Shown: positions 1 to 8,755, counted from the first letter of the stretch. The stretch is DNA of 64,000 nucleotides from Mycolicibacterium sp. MU0053 (GCF_963378095.1 NZ_OY726397.1:2170001-2234000), one strand, 5' to 3'. A program made the numbers and translations. The notes: generated by a model from the sequence alone, not told the origin.

Positions 1-45
1 CGGGTCGCCCCAGGCGTTCCATTTCATCGGAGGAAGAATCATGCG

Positions 46-76
46 TTACAGTATTACAGATGCTGTCAATCAGTAA
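46..76. promoter_or_regulatory. Candidate TetR operator over the start codon
   Basis: An imperfect nested dyad centred near base 61 overlaps the regulator's start codon. The outer pair is TTACAG (46-51) with CAGTAA (71-76); the inner pair is TTACAG (54-59) with CTGTCAA (63-69). TetR-family repressors commonly bind such sites at their own promoter, so this may autoregulate the TetR-glpD pair. The window starts only 45 bases upstream, so the promoter cannot be judged. Confidence 0.35.
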
Positions 77-638
77 TGCAGATTCGGACGTCGGCGAGCG
101 GATCCTCGCCGCCGCGGCCAGCTGCGTGCGCGACTACGGCATCGACCGGGTGACGCTGGCCGAGATCGCGCGCCGGGCCCGGGTCAGCCGACCGACGATC
201 TACCGGCGCTGGCCGGACAGCGACGCGATCCTCGCGGCCCTGCTCACCCGCCGGATCGCCGAGGTGGCGGCCGAGGTGCCCAAGCGGGGCGCCGATCGCG
301 CGGCGATCGTCGGGCGGATCGTGGCGGTGAGCCAACGCCTGCGCGACGACGAGCTGCTGATGGCGGTCATGCATTCCGCGCCCGAATTCGCGATGACCTA
401 CATCACCGAGCGCCTCGGCACCAGCCAGCAGCGGCTGATCGACGCACTGGCCACCGACCTGATGGCCGCCCAGGCGCACGGCAGCGTGCGCGCCGGGGAC
501 CCGCGTCAGTTGGCCACCATGATCGTGCTGATCACCCAGTCGACGATCCAGTCCGCGCAGATTGTCGAACCGATCCTGGCCGCCGATGCGCTGGCGGTCG
601 AGTTGTGCCACGCCCTGAACGGATACCTCCAGCCATGA
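60..638 (+). CDS. TetR/AcrR family transcriptional regulator
   Basis: One-component repressor of 192 residues, the usual size for the family. The N-terminal helix-turn-helix lies at about residues 15-58, with the recognition segment RVSRPTIYRRW at 41-51; the remainder is the ligand-binding/dimerisation domain. ATG at 60 is the only start seen in frame. Its stop overlaps the glpD start (ATGA, 635-638), so the two genes are almost certainly translationally coupled and co-transcribed. M. tuberculosis has a regulator in the same place (Rv2250c, from memory). The natural inference is control of glycerol-3-phosphate oxidation; the ligand is unknown. Confidence 0.9.
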   Translation: MLSISNADSDVGERILAAAASCVRDYGIDRVTLAEIARRARVSRPTIYRRWPDSDAILAALLTRRIAEVAAEVPKRGADRAAIVGRIVAVSQRLRDDELLMAVMHSAPEFAMTYITERLGTSQQRLIDALATDLMAAQAHGSVRAGDPRQLATMIVLITQSTIQSAQIVEPILAADALAVELCHALNGYLQP

Positions 639-2170
639 CCAGCTACAGCGCCCTCAACGCCGACCGGCGCCGCACCGAGTTGACCGAACTGGCCGACGGG
701 CAGGTGCCGGACGTGTTGGTGATCGGCGGCGGCATCACCGGCGCCGGCATCGCCCTGGACGCCGCGACCCGCGGACTGAGCGTGGTGTTGGTCGAGCGCC
801 ACGACCTCGCGTTCGGCACCAGCCGGTGGAGCTCCAAGCTGATCCACGGCGGGCTGCGCTATCTGGCCACCGGAAACGTCGGGATCGCGCGCCGCAGTGC
901 GGTTGAGCGCGGGATCCTGATGACGCGCAACGCACCACACCTGGTCCGGGCGATGCCACAGTTGGTGCCGCTGCTGCCCACGATGGGGCGCGCCGAGCGC
1001 GCGCTGGTGCGCACCGGATTCCTCGCCGGGGATGCGCTGCGCCGGCTGGCCGGCACCCGGGCCTCGACGCTGCCCCGCTCCCGCCGCATCGGCGCCGAGG
1101 AGGCCGTCCGACTTGCCCCCACGGTGTCGCGCGAGGGCCTCGACGGCGGATTGCTGGCCTACGACGGCAAATTGATCGACGACGCGCGGCTGGTGGTGGC
1201 CGTCGCGCGCACCGCGGCCCAGCACGGCGCCCGCATCCTGACCCGCGTGGCGGCCGCCGAGCTCACCGGCCGATCGGCCCGCTTGACCGATGCCCTCACC
1301 GGCCAGTCGTTCGACGTCACCGCGCGCGCGGTGATCAACGCGACCGGGGTGTGGGCCGGCGCGCTGGACTCGTCGCTGCAGCTGCGGCCCAGCCGCGGCA
1401 CCCACCTGGTGTTCGACGCCGCCGCCTTCGGTAATCCCGTTGCCGCCCTGACCATCCCGATCCCGGGTGCGCTCAACCGGTTCGTCTTCGCCATGCCCGA
1501 GCAGCTCGGCCGCGTCTACCTCGGACTGACCGACGAGGACGCCCCCGGCCCCATTCCCGATGTGCCGCAACCGACCGCGGCGGAGGTCGACTTCCTGCTC
1601 GACACCGTCAACACCGCGCTGGCCACCAGGCTGTCGACGGCCGACGTGCTTGGCAGTTACGCGGGCCTGCGGCCGCTGATCGACGCCGGGGCGGGCAGCA
1701 CGGCCGACATCTCGCGCAACCACGCCGTCATCGACGCCCCCTCCGGCGCCATCAGCGTTGTCGGCGGCAAGCTCACCGAGTACCGGCATATGGCCGAGGA
1801 CGTCCTCGATCATGCGGTCGCCGCGCGCGGACTCGCGGCCGGACCCTGCCGGACGCGCAACCTGCCGCTGCTCGGCTCGCCGGCCAACCCGGGTGCCCGG
1901 ATCGCGCAGGCGCCCTCGGCGCTGCCGTCGTCGCTGGTGGCCCGCTACGGCGGGGAGGCCGCCAAGGTGGTCGTGTCGGCGACCTGCGAGCGCCCGAACG
2001 ACCCGGTCGCCGACGGAATCGATGTCATCCGAGCCGAATTCGAGTACGCCGTGACCCATGAGGGGGCGCTGGACGCCGGTGACATCCTGGACCGGCGCAC
2101 CCGGATCGGCCTGGTGCCCGCCGACCGCGAGCGCGCCGCGGCGGCCGCGCAGGAGTTCGTGGGCGGCTGA
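635..2170 (+). CDS. glpD: Glycerol-3-phosphate dehydrogenase (GlpD1-like)
   Basis: FAD-dependent enzyme oxidising sn-glycerol 3-phosphate to dihydroxyacetone phosphate at the membrane, passing electrons to the quinone pool. It has 511 residues. The dinucleotide-binding motif GGGITGAG is at 31-38 and the family motif SKLIHGGLRYL at 67-77, followed by the DAO fold and a C-terminal helical domain. The start at 635 was chosen over an upstream ATG at 605 because it forms a 4-bp ATGA overlap with the TetR gene and removes ten residues that do not look like the family N-terminus. Position beside the regulator matches glpD1 (Rv2249c). It is tail-to-tail with the next gene, 7 bp apart. Confidence 0.92.
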   Translation: MTSYSALNADRRRTELTELADGQVPDVLVIGGGITGAGIALDAATRGLSVVLVERHDLAFGTSRWSSKLIHGGLRYLATGNVGIARRSAVERGILMTRNAPHLVRAMPQLVPLLPTMGRAERALVRTGFLAGDALRRLAGTRASTLPRSRRIGAEEAVRLAPTVSREGLDGGLLAYDGKLIDDARLVVAVARTAAQHGARILTRVAAAELTGRSARLTDALTGQSFDVTARAVINATGVWAGALDSSLQLRPSRGTHLVFDAAAFGNPVAALTIPIPGALNRFVFAMPEQLGRVYLGLTDEDAPGPIPDVPQPTAAEVDFLLDTVNTALATRLSTADVLGSYAGLRPLIDAGAGSTADISRNHAVIDAPSGAISVVGGKLTEYRHMAEDVLDHAVAARGLAAGPCRTRNLPLLGSPANPGARIAQAPSALPSSLVARYGGEAAKVVVSATCERPNDPVADGIDVIRAEFEYAVTHEGALDAGDILDRRTRIGLVPADRERAAAAAQEFVGG

Positions 2171-2177
2171 GCGCCCG

Positions 2178-2444
2178 TCAGCGCGCCGGTTCCGAGTCGT
2201 ACGCGCCGCGCCAGACGTCGACGGCCTCCTGGACGGGGATGCTCAGCGCCTCGCACACCCCGACGATCGTCCCGAACCCCGGGCTGGGCATCCGGCCGAC
2301 CTCGATCTTGCGCAGGGTCTCCGGGGAAATCCCGGCGGCGCGGGCGACGACGCCCGGGTCGCGGCCGGCCCGCGCGGTCCGGATCAAGCTGCCGAGGCGC
2401 TGGCCTGCCAATAGTTGTTCGTGCGTGAGGGGTTCGCGGACCAT
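2178..2444 (-). CDS. Small XRE-type HTH regulator
   Basis: 88-residue DNA-binding protein consisting almost entirely of a Cro/CI-like helix-turn-helix domain. LLAGQRLGSLIRTAR leads into the HTH, with VVARAAGISPETLRKIE as the core at about 32-48. No effector domain is visible. The ATG at 2442-2444 diverges from the methionine aminopeptidase gene. Two related palindromes lie in the 72-bp gap, so the protein probably represses both its own gene and map. It is unclear why a peptidase would be paired with a private repressor. The much longer reading frame running back through map on this strand is a shadow. Confidence 0.82.
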   Translation of the reverse strand: MVREPLTHEQLLAGQRLGSLIRTARAGRDPGVVARAAGISPETLRKIEVGRMPSPGFGTIVGVCEALSIPVQEAVDVWRGAYDSEPAR

Positions 2445-2457
2445 GCCGAAATCGTAG

Positions 2458-2473
2458 CGGTATTTGAATACCG
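2458..2473. promoter_or_regulatory. Palindromic operator 1 (HTH gene side)
   Basis: CGGTATT-TG-AATACCG has perfect 7-bp arms. It lies 14 bp before the HTH gene start and 33 bp centre-to-centre from a second related palindrome. The spacing of about three helical turns suggests cooperative binding by the adjacent small HTH protein. Binding is inferred, not shown. Confidence 0.6.
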
Positions 2474-2489
2474 CCGGTGGTAGCGTGCG

Positions 2490-2507
2490 TCGGTATATAA
2501 ATACCGA
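2490..2507. promoter_or_regulatory. Palindromic operator 2 overlapping the map promoter
   Basis: TCGGTAT-ATAA-ATACCGA has perfect 7-bp arms and shares the CGGTAT/ATACCG half-sites with operator 1. Its AT-rich centre (TATATAAAT) could be the -10 region of map, whose start is 10-16 bp downstream, so binding here would block map transcription directly. Confidence 0.6.
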
Positions 2508-2516
2508 CAGAAATGG

Positions 2517-3290
2517 GTGCGCGTGATCGAACTGAAGACCCCGAGCGAGATCGACAAGATGGCCACCACCGGCCGCTTCGTTGCCGAGACCCTGGCGGCG
2601 CTCTCGGAGCGGGCCGCGCCCGGCGTGAACCTGCTGGAGCTCGAACAGCAGGCCCGAAATCTGGTCGAGCGTCGCGGTGCGGTGTCCTGCTATTGGGACT
2701 ACGCGCCGTCCTTCGGTAGCGGCCCGTTCCGCAACGTCATCTGCCTGTCGGTCAATGACGCTGTCCTGCACGGTCTTCCGTTCGACTACGTGCTGCGGGA
2801 CGGGGACCTGCTGAGCATGGACTTCGCGGTGTCGATCGACGGCTGGGTCGCCGACGCCGCGGTGTCGGTGTCGATCGGAGCCGGGTCGGCCGCCGACGCC
2901 GAGCTCATCGGCTCCACCCGGGAGGCGTTGGCGGCGGGGATCGCGGCCGCCGTGCCCGACGGCCGGCTCGGGGATATCGCCGCGGCCATCGGCGGCGTCG
3001 CCCGCCGCTACGGCTACCGGGTGAACGACGACTTCGGCGGACACGGGCTGGGCCGGACGATGCACGAGGATCCGCATGTGCCCAATCGCGGGAAGGCCGG
3101 TCGCGGTCTGCGGCTGCGACCGGGCATGACGCTGGCGTTGGAGCCGTGGTGGTCGGCGACCACCGAGAGAATTGTCTTCGACCCCGACGGTTGGACGTTA
3201 CGGATCGCCGACGGGTCCCACGGGGCGCACTACGAGCACACGATCGCGATCACCGAGGACGGTCCCCGGGTGCTGACCGCGCTGGAGTAG
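2517..3290 (+). CDS. map: Type I methionine aminopeptidase
   Basis: Cytosolic metalloprotease that removes the initiator methionine from nascent proteins. It has 257 residues, the compact type I (MAP-1a-like) length without the N-terminal zinc/SH3-like extension. The five metal ligands of the pita-bread fold are all present: D102, D113, H176, E209 and E240, plus the substrate-side H85 in NDAVLHGLP. GTG at 2517 is used here; GTG at 2523 would remove only two residues. No clear Shine-Dalgarno sequence is visible and the AT-rich box ends about 10 bp upstream, so the mRNA may be leaderless. Its divergent HTH neighbour and the two palindromes suggest dedicated repression. It ends 13 bp from accD6, tail-to-tail. 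Confidence 0.93.
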   Translation: MRVIELKTPSEIDKMATTGRFVAETLAALSERAAPGVNLLELEQQARNLVERRGAVSCYWDYAPSFGSGPFRNVICLSVNDAVLHGLPFDYVLRDGDLLSMDFAVSIDGWVADAAVSVSIGAGSAADAELIGSTREALAAGIAAAVPDGRLGDIAAAIGGVARRYGYRVNDDFGGHGLGRTMHEDPHVPNRGKAGRGLRLRPGMTLALEPWWSATTERIVFDPDGWTLRIADGSHGAHYEHTIAITEDGPRVLTALE

Positions 3291-3303
3291 CAGCCGAGCG
3301 GGA

Positions 3304-4725
3304 TTACAGCGGGATGTTCTTGTGCCGACCGCGGCGGGCCGGCGCCTCCGCCAGGGCCTGGGTCAGCACGCTTCGGGTCTGCGCGGGGTCGATCTTGGCG
3401 TCCACGACGCCGATCTCGATGGCGCTGTCCACGCCGCCGGCGATCCGCTCGTGCTCGAGCGCAAGTTCCTCGTGCAACGCGTCGCGCTCGTGGTCGGGGG
3501 CGGCCGCGAGCTTCCTCTTGTGCAGGATGCCGACCGCGGCCTTGGCGCCCATCACGGCGACCTCGGCGTCCGGCCAGGCGAATACCTTGGTGGCGTTGAG
3601 GGACCGCGAGTTCATCGCGATGTAGGCGCCGCCGTAGATCTTGCGGGTCACCAGCGTGACGCGGGGGACCGACGACTCGCCGAAGGCGTGCAGCAACTTG
3701 GCGCCGCGGCGGACCACGCCGCCCCACTCCTGATCCACCCCGGGCAGGTAGCCGGGCACGTCGACGACGACCACGAGCGGAATGCCGAAGCCGTCGCACA
3801 GGCGCACGAAACGCGCTGCCTTCTCGGCGCTTTCGGAGTTCAGGCAGCCACCGAGGCGCAGCGGGTTGTTGGCCAGCACGCCCACGGTGCGGCCGGCCAG
3901 CCGGCCCAGGCCGACCACCATCGACGGGGCCCACTTGGCCTGGAATTCCTCGAACGGCGCATCGTCGTCGAGCAGCGCGTTGATCAGCGGGTGCACGTCG
4001 TAGGCACGCCGCGCGGATTCGGGCAGCAGCGCCTTGAGGTCGGTGTCGCCGGCCTCGGCCTTGCTGCGGTCGAAATGGCCCTGCTGGCAGAAATAGCTGA
4101 CCAGGCGACGACCGCGGGCGTAGGCGTCGAGCTCGTCGTCGGCGACGATGTGGCACACGCCGGACTTGCGGTGGTGGGTGTCGGGGCCGCCGAGGCTGGC
4201 CATGTCGACGTCCTCACCGGTGACGCTGCGCACCACGTCGGGGCCGGTGACGAAAACCCGGCTGTCCGGCGCCATGATGATGACGTCGGTGAGCGCCGGT
4301 CCGTAGGCGGCGCCGCCGGCGGCGAACCCCACGACCACCGAAATCTGCGGGATGTAGCCGGAGGCGCGGATCATCGCCTCGAAGACCAGGCCCACCGCAT
4401 GCAGCGCCTTGACGCCCTCGGCCAGCCGCGCCCCACCGGAGTGCCAGATGCCCACGATGGGACTTTGCTCGGCGATCGCGAGGTCGTAGGCGTTGACGAT
4501 GTGGCGGCAGCCCTCGACGCCCATCGCACCGCCCATCACGGTGCCGTCGGTGCAGAACGCAATGGTCCGCACACCGTTGACGGCGCCCGCGGCGGCCAGC
4601 ACACCCGAGCGGTCCCTCTCGTGCAGCAGCTCGACGCTGCCGTCATCGAAGAAGGCGGACAGTCGCAGCAGGGGATCGCGTGGATCTAGCGACTCGTTTA
4701 CCGCTTCGGGGGCCATGGTCGTCAT
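3304..4725 (-). CDS. accD6: Acetyl/propionyl-CoA carboxylase beta subunit AccD6
   Basis: Carboxyltransferase subunit (473 residues) that moves carboxyl from biotin on an AccA partner to acetyl-CoA, giving malonyl-CoA for FAS-II elongation. Both crotonase-like halves are present: the N-terminal half includes GIWHSGGARLAEG, GFAAGGAAYGPALTD and FVTGPDVV, and the C-terminal half includes GVLANNPLRLGG, VDVPGYLPG and ATKVFAWPDAEVAVMG. The protein ends in RRGRHKNIPL, a tail typical of actinobacterial AccD proteins. It is the last gene of the FAS-II operon, 26 bp after kasB. Position downstream of kasB separates it from the other AccD paralogues. Confidence 0.95.
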   Translation of the reverse strand: MTTMAPEAVNESLDPRDPLLRLSAFFDDGSVELLHERDRSGVLAAAGAVNGVRTIAFCTDGTVMGGAMGVEGCRHIVNAYDLAIAEQSPIVGIWHSGGARLAEGVKALHAVGLVFEAMIRASGYIPQISVVVGFAAGGAAYGPALTDVIIMAPDSRVFVTGPDVVRSVTGEDVDMASLGGPDTHHRKSGVCHIVADDELDAYARGRRLVSYFCQQGHFDRSKAEAGDTDLKALLPESARRAYDVHPLINALLDDDAPFEEFQAKWAPSMVVGLGRLAGRTVGVLANNPLRLGGCLNSESAEKAARFVRLCDGFGIPLVVVVDVPGYLPGVDQEWGGVVRRGAKLLHAFGESSVPRVTLVTRKIYGGAYIAMNSRSLNATKVFAWPDAEVAVMGAKAAVGILHKRKLAAAPDHERDALHEELALEHERIAGGVDSAIEIGVVDAKIDPAQTRSVLTQALAEAPARRGRHKNIPL

Positions 4726-4751
4726 GTGTGTCTCCTAAGCCTTTCGTGGCT

Positions 4752-6002
4752 CTAGTACTTGCCGAAGGCGAGTGCGACGTTGTGCCCGCCGAATCCGAAT
4801 GAATTGCTCACCGCGTAGCGAAAATCGCCGCTGCGCGGCTTGCCCGCCACCACATCCAGATCGATCTCGGGATCGAGATTCTCCAGATTCAAGGTGGGCG
4901 GGATGATGCCGTCGCGCAGGGCGAATAGCGTCAGGATGGACTCGACCGCACCTACCGCGCCCACCGAGTGGCCCAGGGCCGACTTCGGTGCGTACACGGC
5001 GGGGCGGTGACTGCCCATCGCGTTGTTGATGGCCCTGCCCTCGGCCACGTCACCGACGCTGGTGGCGGTGGCATGGGCGTTGATGTGATCGATGTCGGTG
5101 GGGGACAACCCGGCGAGTTCGATCGCGCGGGTCATCGCGTAGCCCGCGCGCTCGCCGTTGGGGTCCGGGGCCACCATGTGGAAGCCGTCGGAGGTGATGC
5201 TGGCGCCCATCAGGCGGCCCAGGATTTTGGCGCCGCGGGCCTTGGCATGCTCCTCGGTCTCGATCACCATGAGCGCGCCGCCCTCGCCGAACACGAAGCC
5301 GTCGCGGTCCTTGTCGAACGGTCGGCAGGCGCCGGCCGGGTCGTCGTTGTTGGTGGACATCACGATGCGCATCTGGGCGAAGCCCGCGATCGGCACGGCC
5401 TCGATCTTGGTCTCGACGCCGCCGCAGATCGCGATGTCGGCCTCGCCGAGCACGATGTTGCGCCACGCCTGGGCGATGCCCTCGGATCCGGAGGCGCATG
5501 CCGAGACCGGGGTGATGACCCCGGCCTTGGCGTGGCGCTCCAGGCCCACGACGGCGGATGCGCCGTTGGGCATGTACATCTGAACGACCAGCGGGGATAC
5601 CGCCCGGATGCCGCGTTCGCGCATGCCGTCATAGGCGAACACCAGGGCTTCGGAACCGCCCATGCCGGTCCCGATCGACACCATCAAGCGAGTGGTGTCG
5701 ACCTCGGGGGAACCGGCGTTCTCCCATACGCGACGGCCGAGCACCGTCGCCATCCGTTGCAGATAGGACATACGCCGCAGCTCTACCTTGGTGAGCTCGC
5801 TGTCAAAATCTTCGAGCAGGTGCCCCCCGATGCGCACCGGCAGGTCGTACTGTTCGACGAACGGATCCTCGAGTCGACGGATGCCGCTTTGACCGTCCAA
5901 CAGTCCTTTCCATGTTGACTCCGCGTCGGTTGCCAACGCGGTCGTCATTGCGATGCCGGTGACAACAACGTTGGGGAGACCGTTTCCAGTAGTCGCTCCC
6001 AT
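4752..6002 (-). CDS. kasB: 3-oxoacyl-ACP synthase KasB
   Basis: Beta-ketoacyl-ACP synthase II that condenses malonyl-AcpM with long acyl-AcpM in the final rounds of meromycolate elongation. It has 416 residues. The Cys-His-His triad is visible as C169 ([12 protein letters not shown]), H310 (INAHATAT) and H345 ([11 protein letters not shown]). It is strongly similar to the neighbouring kasA, a tandem duplication. Assignment as KasB rests on operon position (second KAS, before accD6). In M. tuberculosis KasB is dispensable but needed for full-length mycolates and acid-fastness. The 99-bp gap before it contains a hairpin that could set its level relative to kasA. Confidence 0.94.
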   Translation of the reverse strand: MGATTGNGLPNVVVTGIAMTTALATDAESTWKGLLDGQSGIRRLEDPFVEQYDLPVRIGGHLLEDFDSELTKVELRRMSYLQRMATVLGRRVWENAGSPEVDTTRLMVSIGTGMGGSEALVFAYDGMRERGIRAVSPLVVQMYMPNGASAVVGLERHAKAGVITPVSACASGSEGIAQAWRNIVLGEADIAICGGVETKIEAVPIAGFAQMRIVMSTNNDDPAGACRPFDKDRDGFVFGEGGALMVIETEEHAKARGAKILGRLMGASITSDGFHMVAPDPNGERAGYAMTRAIELAGLSPTDIDHINAHATATSVGDVAEGRAINNAMGSHRPAVYAPKSALGHSVGAVGAVESILTLFALRDGIIPPTLNLENLDPEIDLDVVAGKPRSGDFRYAVSNSFGFGGHNVALAFGKY

Positions 6003-6059
6003 GCTGCTGCGTATGCCCCTTCTGCTGATACCGACCTGGTCGGATGGCCGGATTCCTAC

Positions 6060-6089
6060 GCGGTTCGCTGCGCAAGCTCCGCGAACCGC
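6060..6089 (-). promoter_or_regulatory. Hairpin between kasA and kasB
   Basis: GCGGTTCGC (6060-6068) and GCGAACCGC (6081-6089) form a perfect 9-bp stem with a 12-nt loop inside the FAS-II operon, 13 bp after the kasA stop. There is no T-tract, so it is unlikely to be a full terminator. It may stabilise the upstream mRNA end, mark a processing site or attenuate kasB-accD6. Confidence 0.5.
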
Positions 6090-6101
6090 TCCGTCATCCG
6101 G

Positions 6102-7352
6102 CTAGTACTTCCCGAAGGCGAGCGCGACGTTGTGCCCGCCGAAGCCGAACGAGTTGTTGATGGCGTATTGGTAATCGCCATAGCGGGGCTCGCCGGCCAC
6201 GATGTCCAGATCGATTTCCGGATCCGGAGTCTCGTAGTTGAGGGTTGGCGGGATGACACCGTCGCGCAGTGCCAGCACCGTCAGCGCCGATTCGAGCGCG
6301 CCCACCGCGCCGATCGAGTGGCCCAGCGCCGACTTCGGCGCATAGACCGCGGCGTGACCCACTCCGGCCACGCGCAGCGCGTTGGCCTCGGCGGTGTCAC
6401 CGATCGGGGTTGCGGTGGCGTGGGCGTTGACGTGTTGGATGTCGTTGGCCGACAGGCCAGCGGTCTCCATCGCGCGCAGCATCGCCTTGCCGGCGCGCAG
6501 GCCGTCCGGCGCCGGCGCCACCATGTGGTAGGCGTCCGACGTGATGCCTGCACCCATCAGTCGGGCCAGCGGCTTGGCGCCGCGGGCCAGGGCATGCTCT
6601 TCGGTCTCGATGATCAGCAGCGCGCCGGCCTCACCGAACACGAACCCGTCGCGGTCCTTGTCGAACGGACGCGAGGCACCGGCCGGATCGTCGTTGCGGG
6701 TGGACATGGCGCGCATCATCGAGAACGCCGCGATCGGCAGCGCCTCGATGGCACCTTCCACGCCGCCGCAGACGGCGAAGTCGGCGTCACCCATGACGAT
6801 CTGCCGCCAGGCGTGGGCGATGGCCTCCGAACCCGAAGAGCAGGCCGACACCGGGGTCATGACCCCGGCACGGGCACCCAGCTCCAGGCCGGCGACCGCC
6901 GCGGCACCGTTGGGCATGATCATCTGAACGGCCAGCGGGGACACCTTGCGGGGCCCGCCCTCGTTCATCAGGTCATAGGTTTCGACGATCTTCTCGCCGC
7001 CACCGAGCCCGGTGCCGATGACCACCGTGAAACGCTCCGGGTCCACCTCAGGTGTGCCTGCGTTGTCCCAGAGTCGACGGGAGAGCAGCTTGGACATCCG
7101 CTGCACGTAGGACATGCGGCGCATGTCGATTCGCGTCATGTGGTCGTCGACGTTGTCGACCAGGTGCCCACCGATCCGCGCGGGCAGGTCCCACTTGGCG
7201 ACCCAGTCGTCCTCGAGTACGCGGATGCCGCTCTCGCCGGCCAGCAGGCCCTTCCACGTGCTCTCGATGTCCGCGGCAAGCGCCGTGGTGGCCTCCACGG
7301 CGGTCACCACGACGTTGGGGAAACCGCCGTTAGCAGTGGAAGGTCTGGTCAC
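6102..7352 (-). CDS. kasA: 3-oxoacyl-ACP synthase KasA
   Basis: Beta-ketoacyl-ACP synthase I, the essential condensing enzyme of mycobacterial FAS-II and the target of thiolactomycin. It has 416 residues. The catalytic triad falls at C171 ([12 protein letters not shown]), H311 (VNAHATAT) and H345 ([11 protein letters not shown]), the positions I recall for M. tuberculosis KasA. Residues [14 protein letters not shown] (231-244) and the C-terminal [10 protein letters not shown] complete the thiolase-fold signatures. Its start overlaps the acpM stop by 4 bp (ATGA), so it is translationally coupled to the carrier protein it works on. Confidence 0.96.
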   Translation of the reverse strand: MTRPSTANGGFPNVVVTAVEATTALAADIESTWKGLLAGESGIRVLEDDWVAKWDLPARIGGHLVDNVDDHMTRIDMRRMSYVQRMSKLLSRRLWDNAGTPEVDPERFTVVIGTGLGGGEKIVETYDLMNEGGPRKVSPLAVQMIMPNGAAAVAGLELGARAGVMTPVSACSSGSEAIAHAWRQIVMGDADFAVCGGVEGAIEALPIAAFSMMRAMSTRNDDPAGASRPFDKDRDGFVFGEAGALLIIETEEHALARGAKPLARLMGAGITSDAYHMVAPAPDGLRAGKAMLRAMETAGLSANDIQHVNAHATATPIGDTAEANALRVAGVGHAAVYAPKSALGHSIGAVGALESALTVLALRDGVIPPTLNYETPDPEIDLDIVAGEPRYGDYQYAINNSFGFGGHNVALAFGKY

Positions 7353-7642
7353 TGGCTGAACTTATCGCGAAGGGCAGCAGCGGCCTCGGGGTTCTCTTCC
7401 TCGAGCTTCTGGATGTAGGAGACGACGTCACCCACGGTGCGCAGGCCGGCGAGGTCCTCGTCGGGGATCTTCACGCCGTACTTGTCCTCGGTCTGAACCG
7501 CGATCTCCACCATCGACAGCGAGTCGATGTCCAGGTCGTCGACGAACGACTTCTCCGGGGTGACCTCGGAAGGCTCGATACCGGTTACCTCTTCGATGAT
7601 CTCGGCGAGACCGGCGATGATTTCTTCTTGGCTAGCGGCCAC
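7349..7642 (-). CDS. acpM: Meromycolate extension acyl carrier protein AcpM
   Basis: Carrier protein that holds the growing meromycolyl chain for FAS-II. It has 97 residues. The phosphopantetheine attachment serine is S41 in [11 protein letters not shown], within a four-helix ACP fold. An extension beyond the normal ACP end (about 80-97, [16 protein letters not shown]) is a mycobacterial AcpM feature, although shorter here than the 115-residue M. tuberculosis protein. The start is GTG, preceded by AAGGGAG about 8 nt upstream. It lies 90 bp after fabD, overlaps kasA by 4 bp, and acts with FabD, KasA and KasB from the same operon. Confidence 0.95.
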   Translation of the reverse strand: MAASQEEIIAGLAEIIEEVTGIEPSEVTPEKSFVDDLDIDSLSMVEIAVQTEDKYGVKIPDEDLAGLRTVGDVVSYIQKLEEENPEAAAALRDKFSQ

Positions 7643-7732
7643 AGTGTGGCTCCCTTCATTCTTTCTAATGTCCCGAGAACGGATGCGCCACGGGGTTCGT
7701 GCGTATGTGGTTGTACCGGTGAACAGTTCGCG

Positions 7733-8692
7733 TTACAGCGCAGCGAGTCCGTCCAGGTCTGCGGGGGTCTTGACGGCATGCGTCGGGACACCCCGAAGTT
7801 CGCGCTTGGCGATGCCGACCAGGGTTCCGGCGGGCGGGAACTCCACGATCGCGCTGAGTTGCCGGTCGCGCATCGTCTGCGTGCACAGATCCCAGCGGAC
7901 CGGCTTGGTGAGCTGGGCGACCAGCTTGGTCATCGCATCGGCGGCCGAGCTGACGGGCCGGCCGTCGGCGTTGCTCAGCAGCGTGACGCGTGACGTCGCG
8001 GCGTCGCCGAAAATATCGGTGGTCTGCACCGCGGCCGCGGCGGCCGAATAGCCGTCGGTGGCCGAGGCCATGAACTGCGTGTGGAAGGCGCCGGCGGTGG
8101 CCAGCTGGCGCACCCGGGCCTTGGCCGGGGGGTTCTCCGCGAGCTTGGCCAGCGCCTCGACGCGGCCGGCCGCGACGATCTGACCGGCGGCGTTGCGGTT
8201 GGCCGGGACCAGGTCGAGATCGGCGAGGGCCGACAGCACCTCGGCCTCGTCGCCGCCGAGCACCGCGGCCATGCCGGTCGGCTCGTCGTTGCAGGCCTTG
8301 GCCATCTCTGCGCCGCGGGTGGCGGCCAGCTTCACGGCATCGTCGGCACTGATGATCCCGGCGATCGCGTACGCGGCGATCTCGCCGACCGAATGACCGG
8401 CGACGATCACCTCGGCCGTGGCCAGCAGGCCCCGGCGGGTCAGTTCTTGATGCGCCAACAGCGTGGTCGCCACGACCAGGGGCTGGGTCACCGCGGTGTC
8501 GGTGATCTCCTCGGCGGTGGCGGTGGTGCCCAACCGGGCCAGGTCCAGGCCGCTGATCTGCGACCAGGCGGCGAGCTGCTCGGCCGCCGCGGAGGCACCC
8601 TCGGAGGGCTCGAGCCACGGGGTCAACATTCCCGGGGTCTGCGAACCCTGCCCGGGAGCGAGCAGCGCAATCACAGGTGTCGGTTCAGGCAC
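7733..8692 (-). CDS. fabD: Malonyl-CoA:ACP transacylase FabD
   Basis: Transfers malonyl from CoA to AcpM, supplying extender units for FAS-II. It has 319 residues. The acyltransferase motif GQGSQ lies near the N-terminus, the nucleophile S101 in GHSVGE, and the catalytic H204 in GAFHTQFM. The start is a GTG. It is the first gene of the FAS-II operon, and the 128-bp region in front carries three distinct dyads, one matching the MabR-type pattern. The 90-bp gap to acpM is unusually wide for this operon and might hold an internal promoter. Confidence 0.95.
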   Translation of the reverse strand: MPEPTPVIALLAPGQGSQTPGMLTPWLEPSEGASAAAEQLAAWSQISGLDLARLGTTATAEEITDTAVTQPLVVATTLLAHQELTRRGLLATAEVIVAGHSVGEIAAYAIAGIISADDAVKLAATRGAEMAKACNDEPTGMAAVLGGDEAEVLSALADLDLVPANRNAAGQIVAAGRVEALAKLAENPPAKARVRQLATAGAFHTQFMASATDGYSAAAAAVQTTDIFGDAATSRVTLLSNADGRPVSSAADAMTKLVAQLTKPVRWDLCTQTMRDRQLSAIVEFPPAGTLVGIAKRELRGVPTHAVKTPADLDGLAAL

Positions 8693-8715
8693 ATGTCTAA
8701 GAGAACACTGTGAAG

Positions 8716-8727
8716 CCGCATTTGCGG
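8716..8727 (-). promoter_or_regulatory. Small hairpin in the fabD leader
   Basis: CCGCA-TT-TGCGG has perfect 5-bp arms and lies 24 bp upstream of fabD, probably inside the mRNA leader. It is too short to be a terminator; it could be a protein-binding site or a small leader structure. Confidence 0.35.
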
Positions 8728-8731
8728 GGTG

Positions 8732-8755
8732 TAAGACATTATGAACCTTGTCTTA
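8732..8755. promoter_or_regulatory. TAAGACA dyad in the FAS-II promoter
   Basis: TAAGACA (8732-8738) and TGTCTTA (8749-8755) are perfect 7-bp inverted arms with 10 bp between them. On the coding strand the spacer contains CATAAT, a plausible -10 hexamer for fabD, so a protein bound here would cover the promoter core. This dyad is separate from the TTTTGT/ACAAAA pair next to it. Confidence 0.5.

Noticed and set aside
41..76. Short frame MRYSITDAVNQ upstream of the TetR gene
   Set aside because: Only 11 codons and it overlaps the operator-like dyad and the regulator start; no evidence that it is translated.
2445..3077. 211-codon N-terminal extension of the small HTH protein
   Set aside because: It is antisense to map; the HTH protein has its own ATG at 2444 and a normal small-regulator length.
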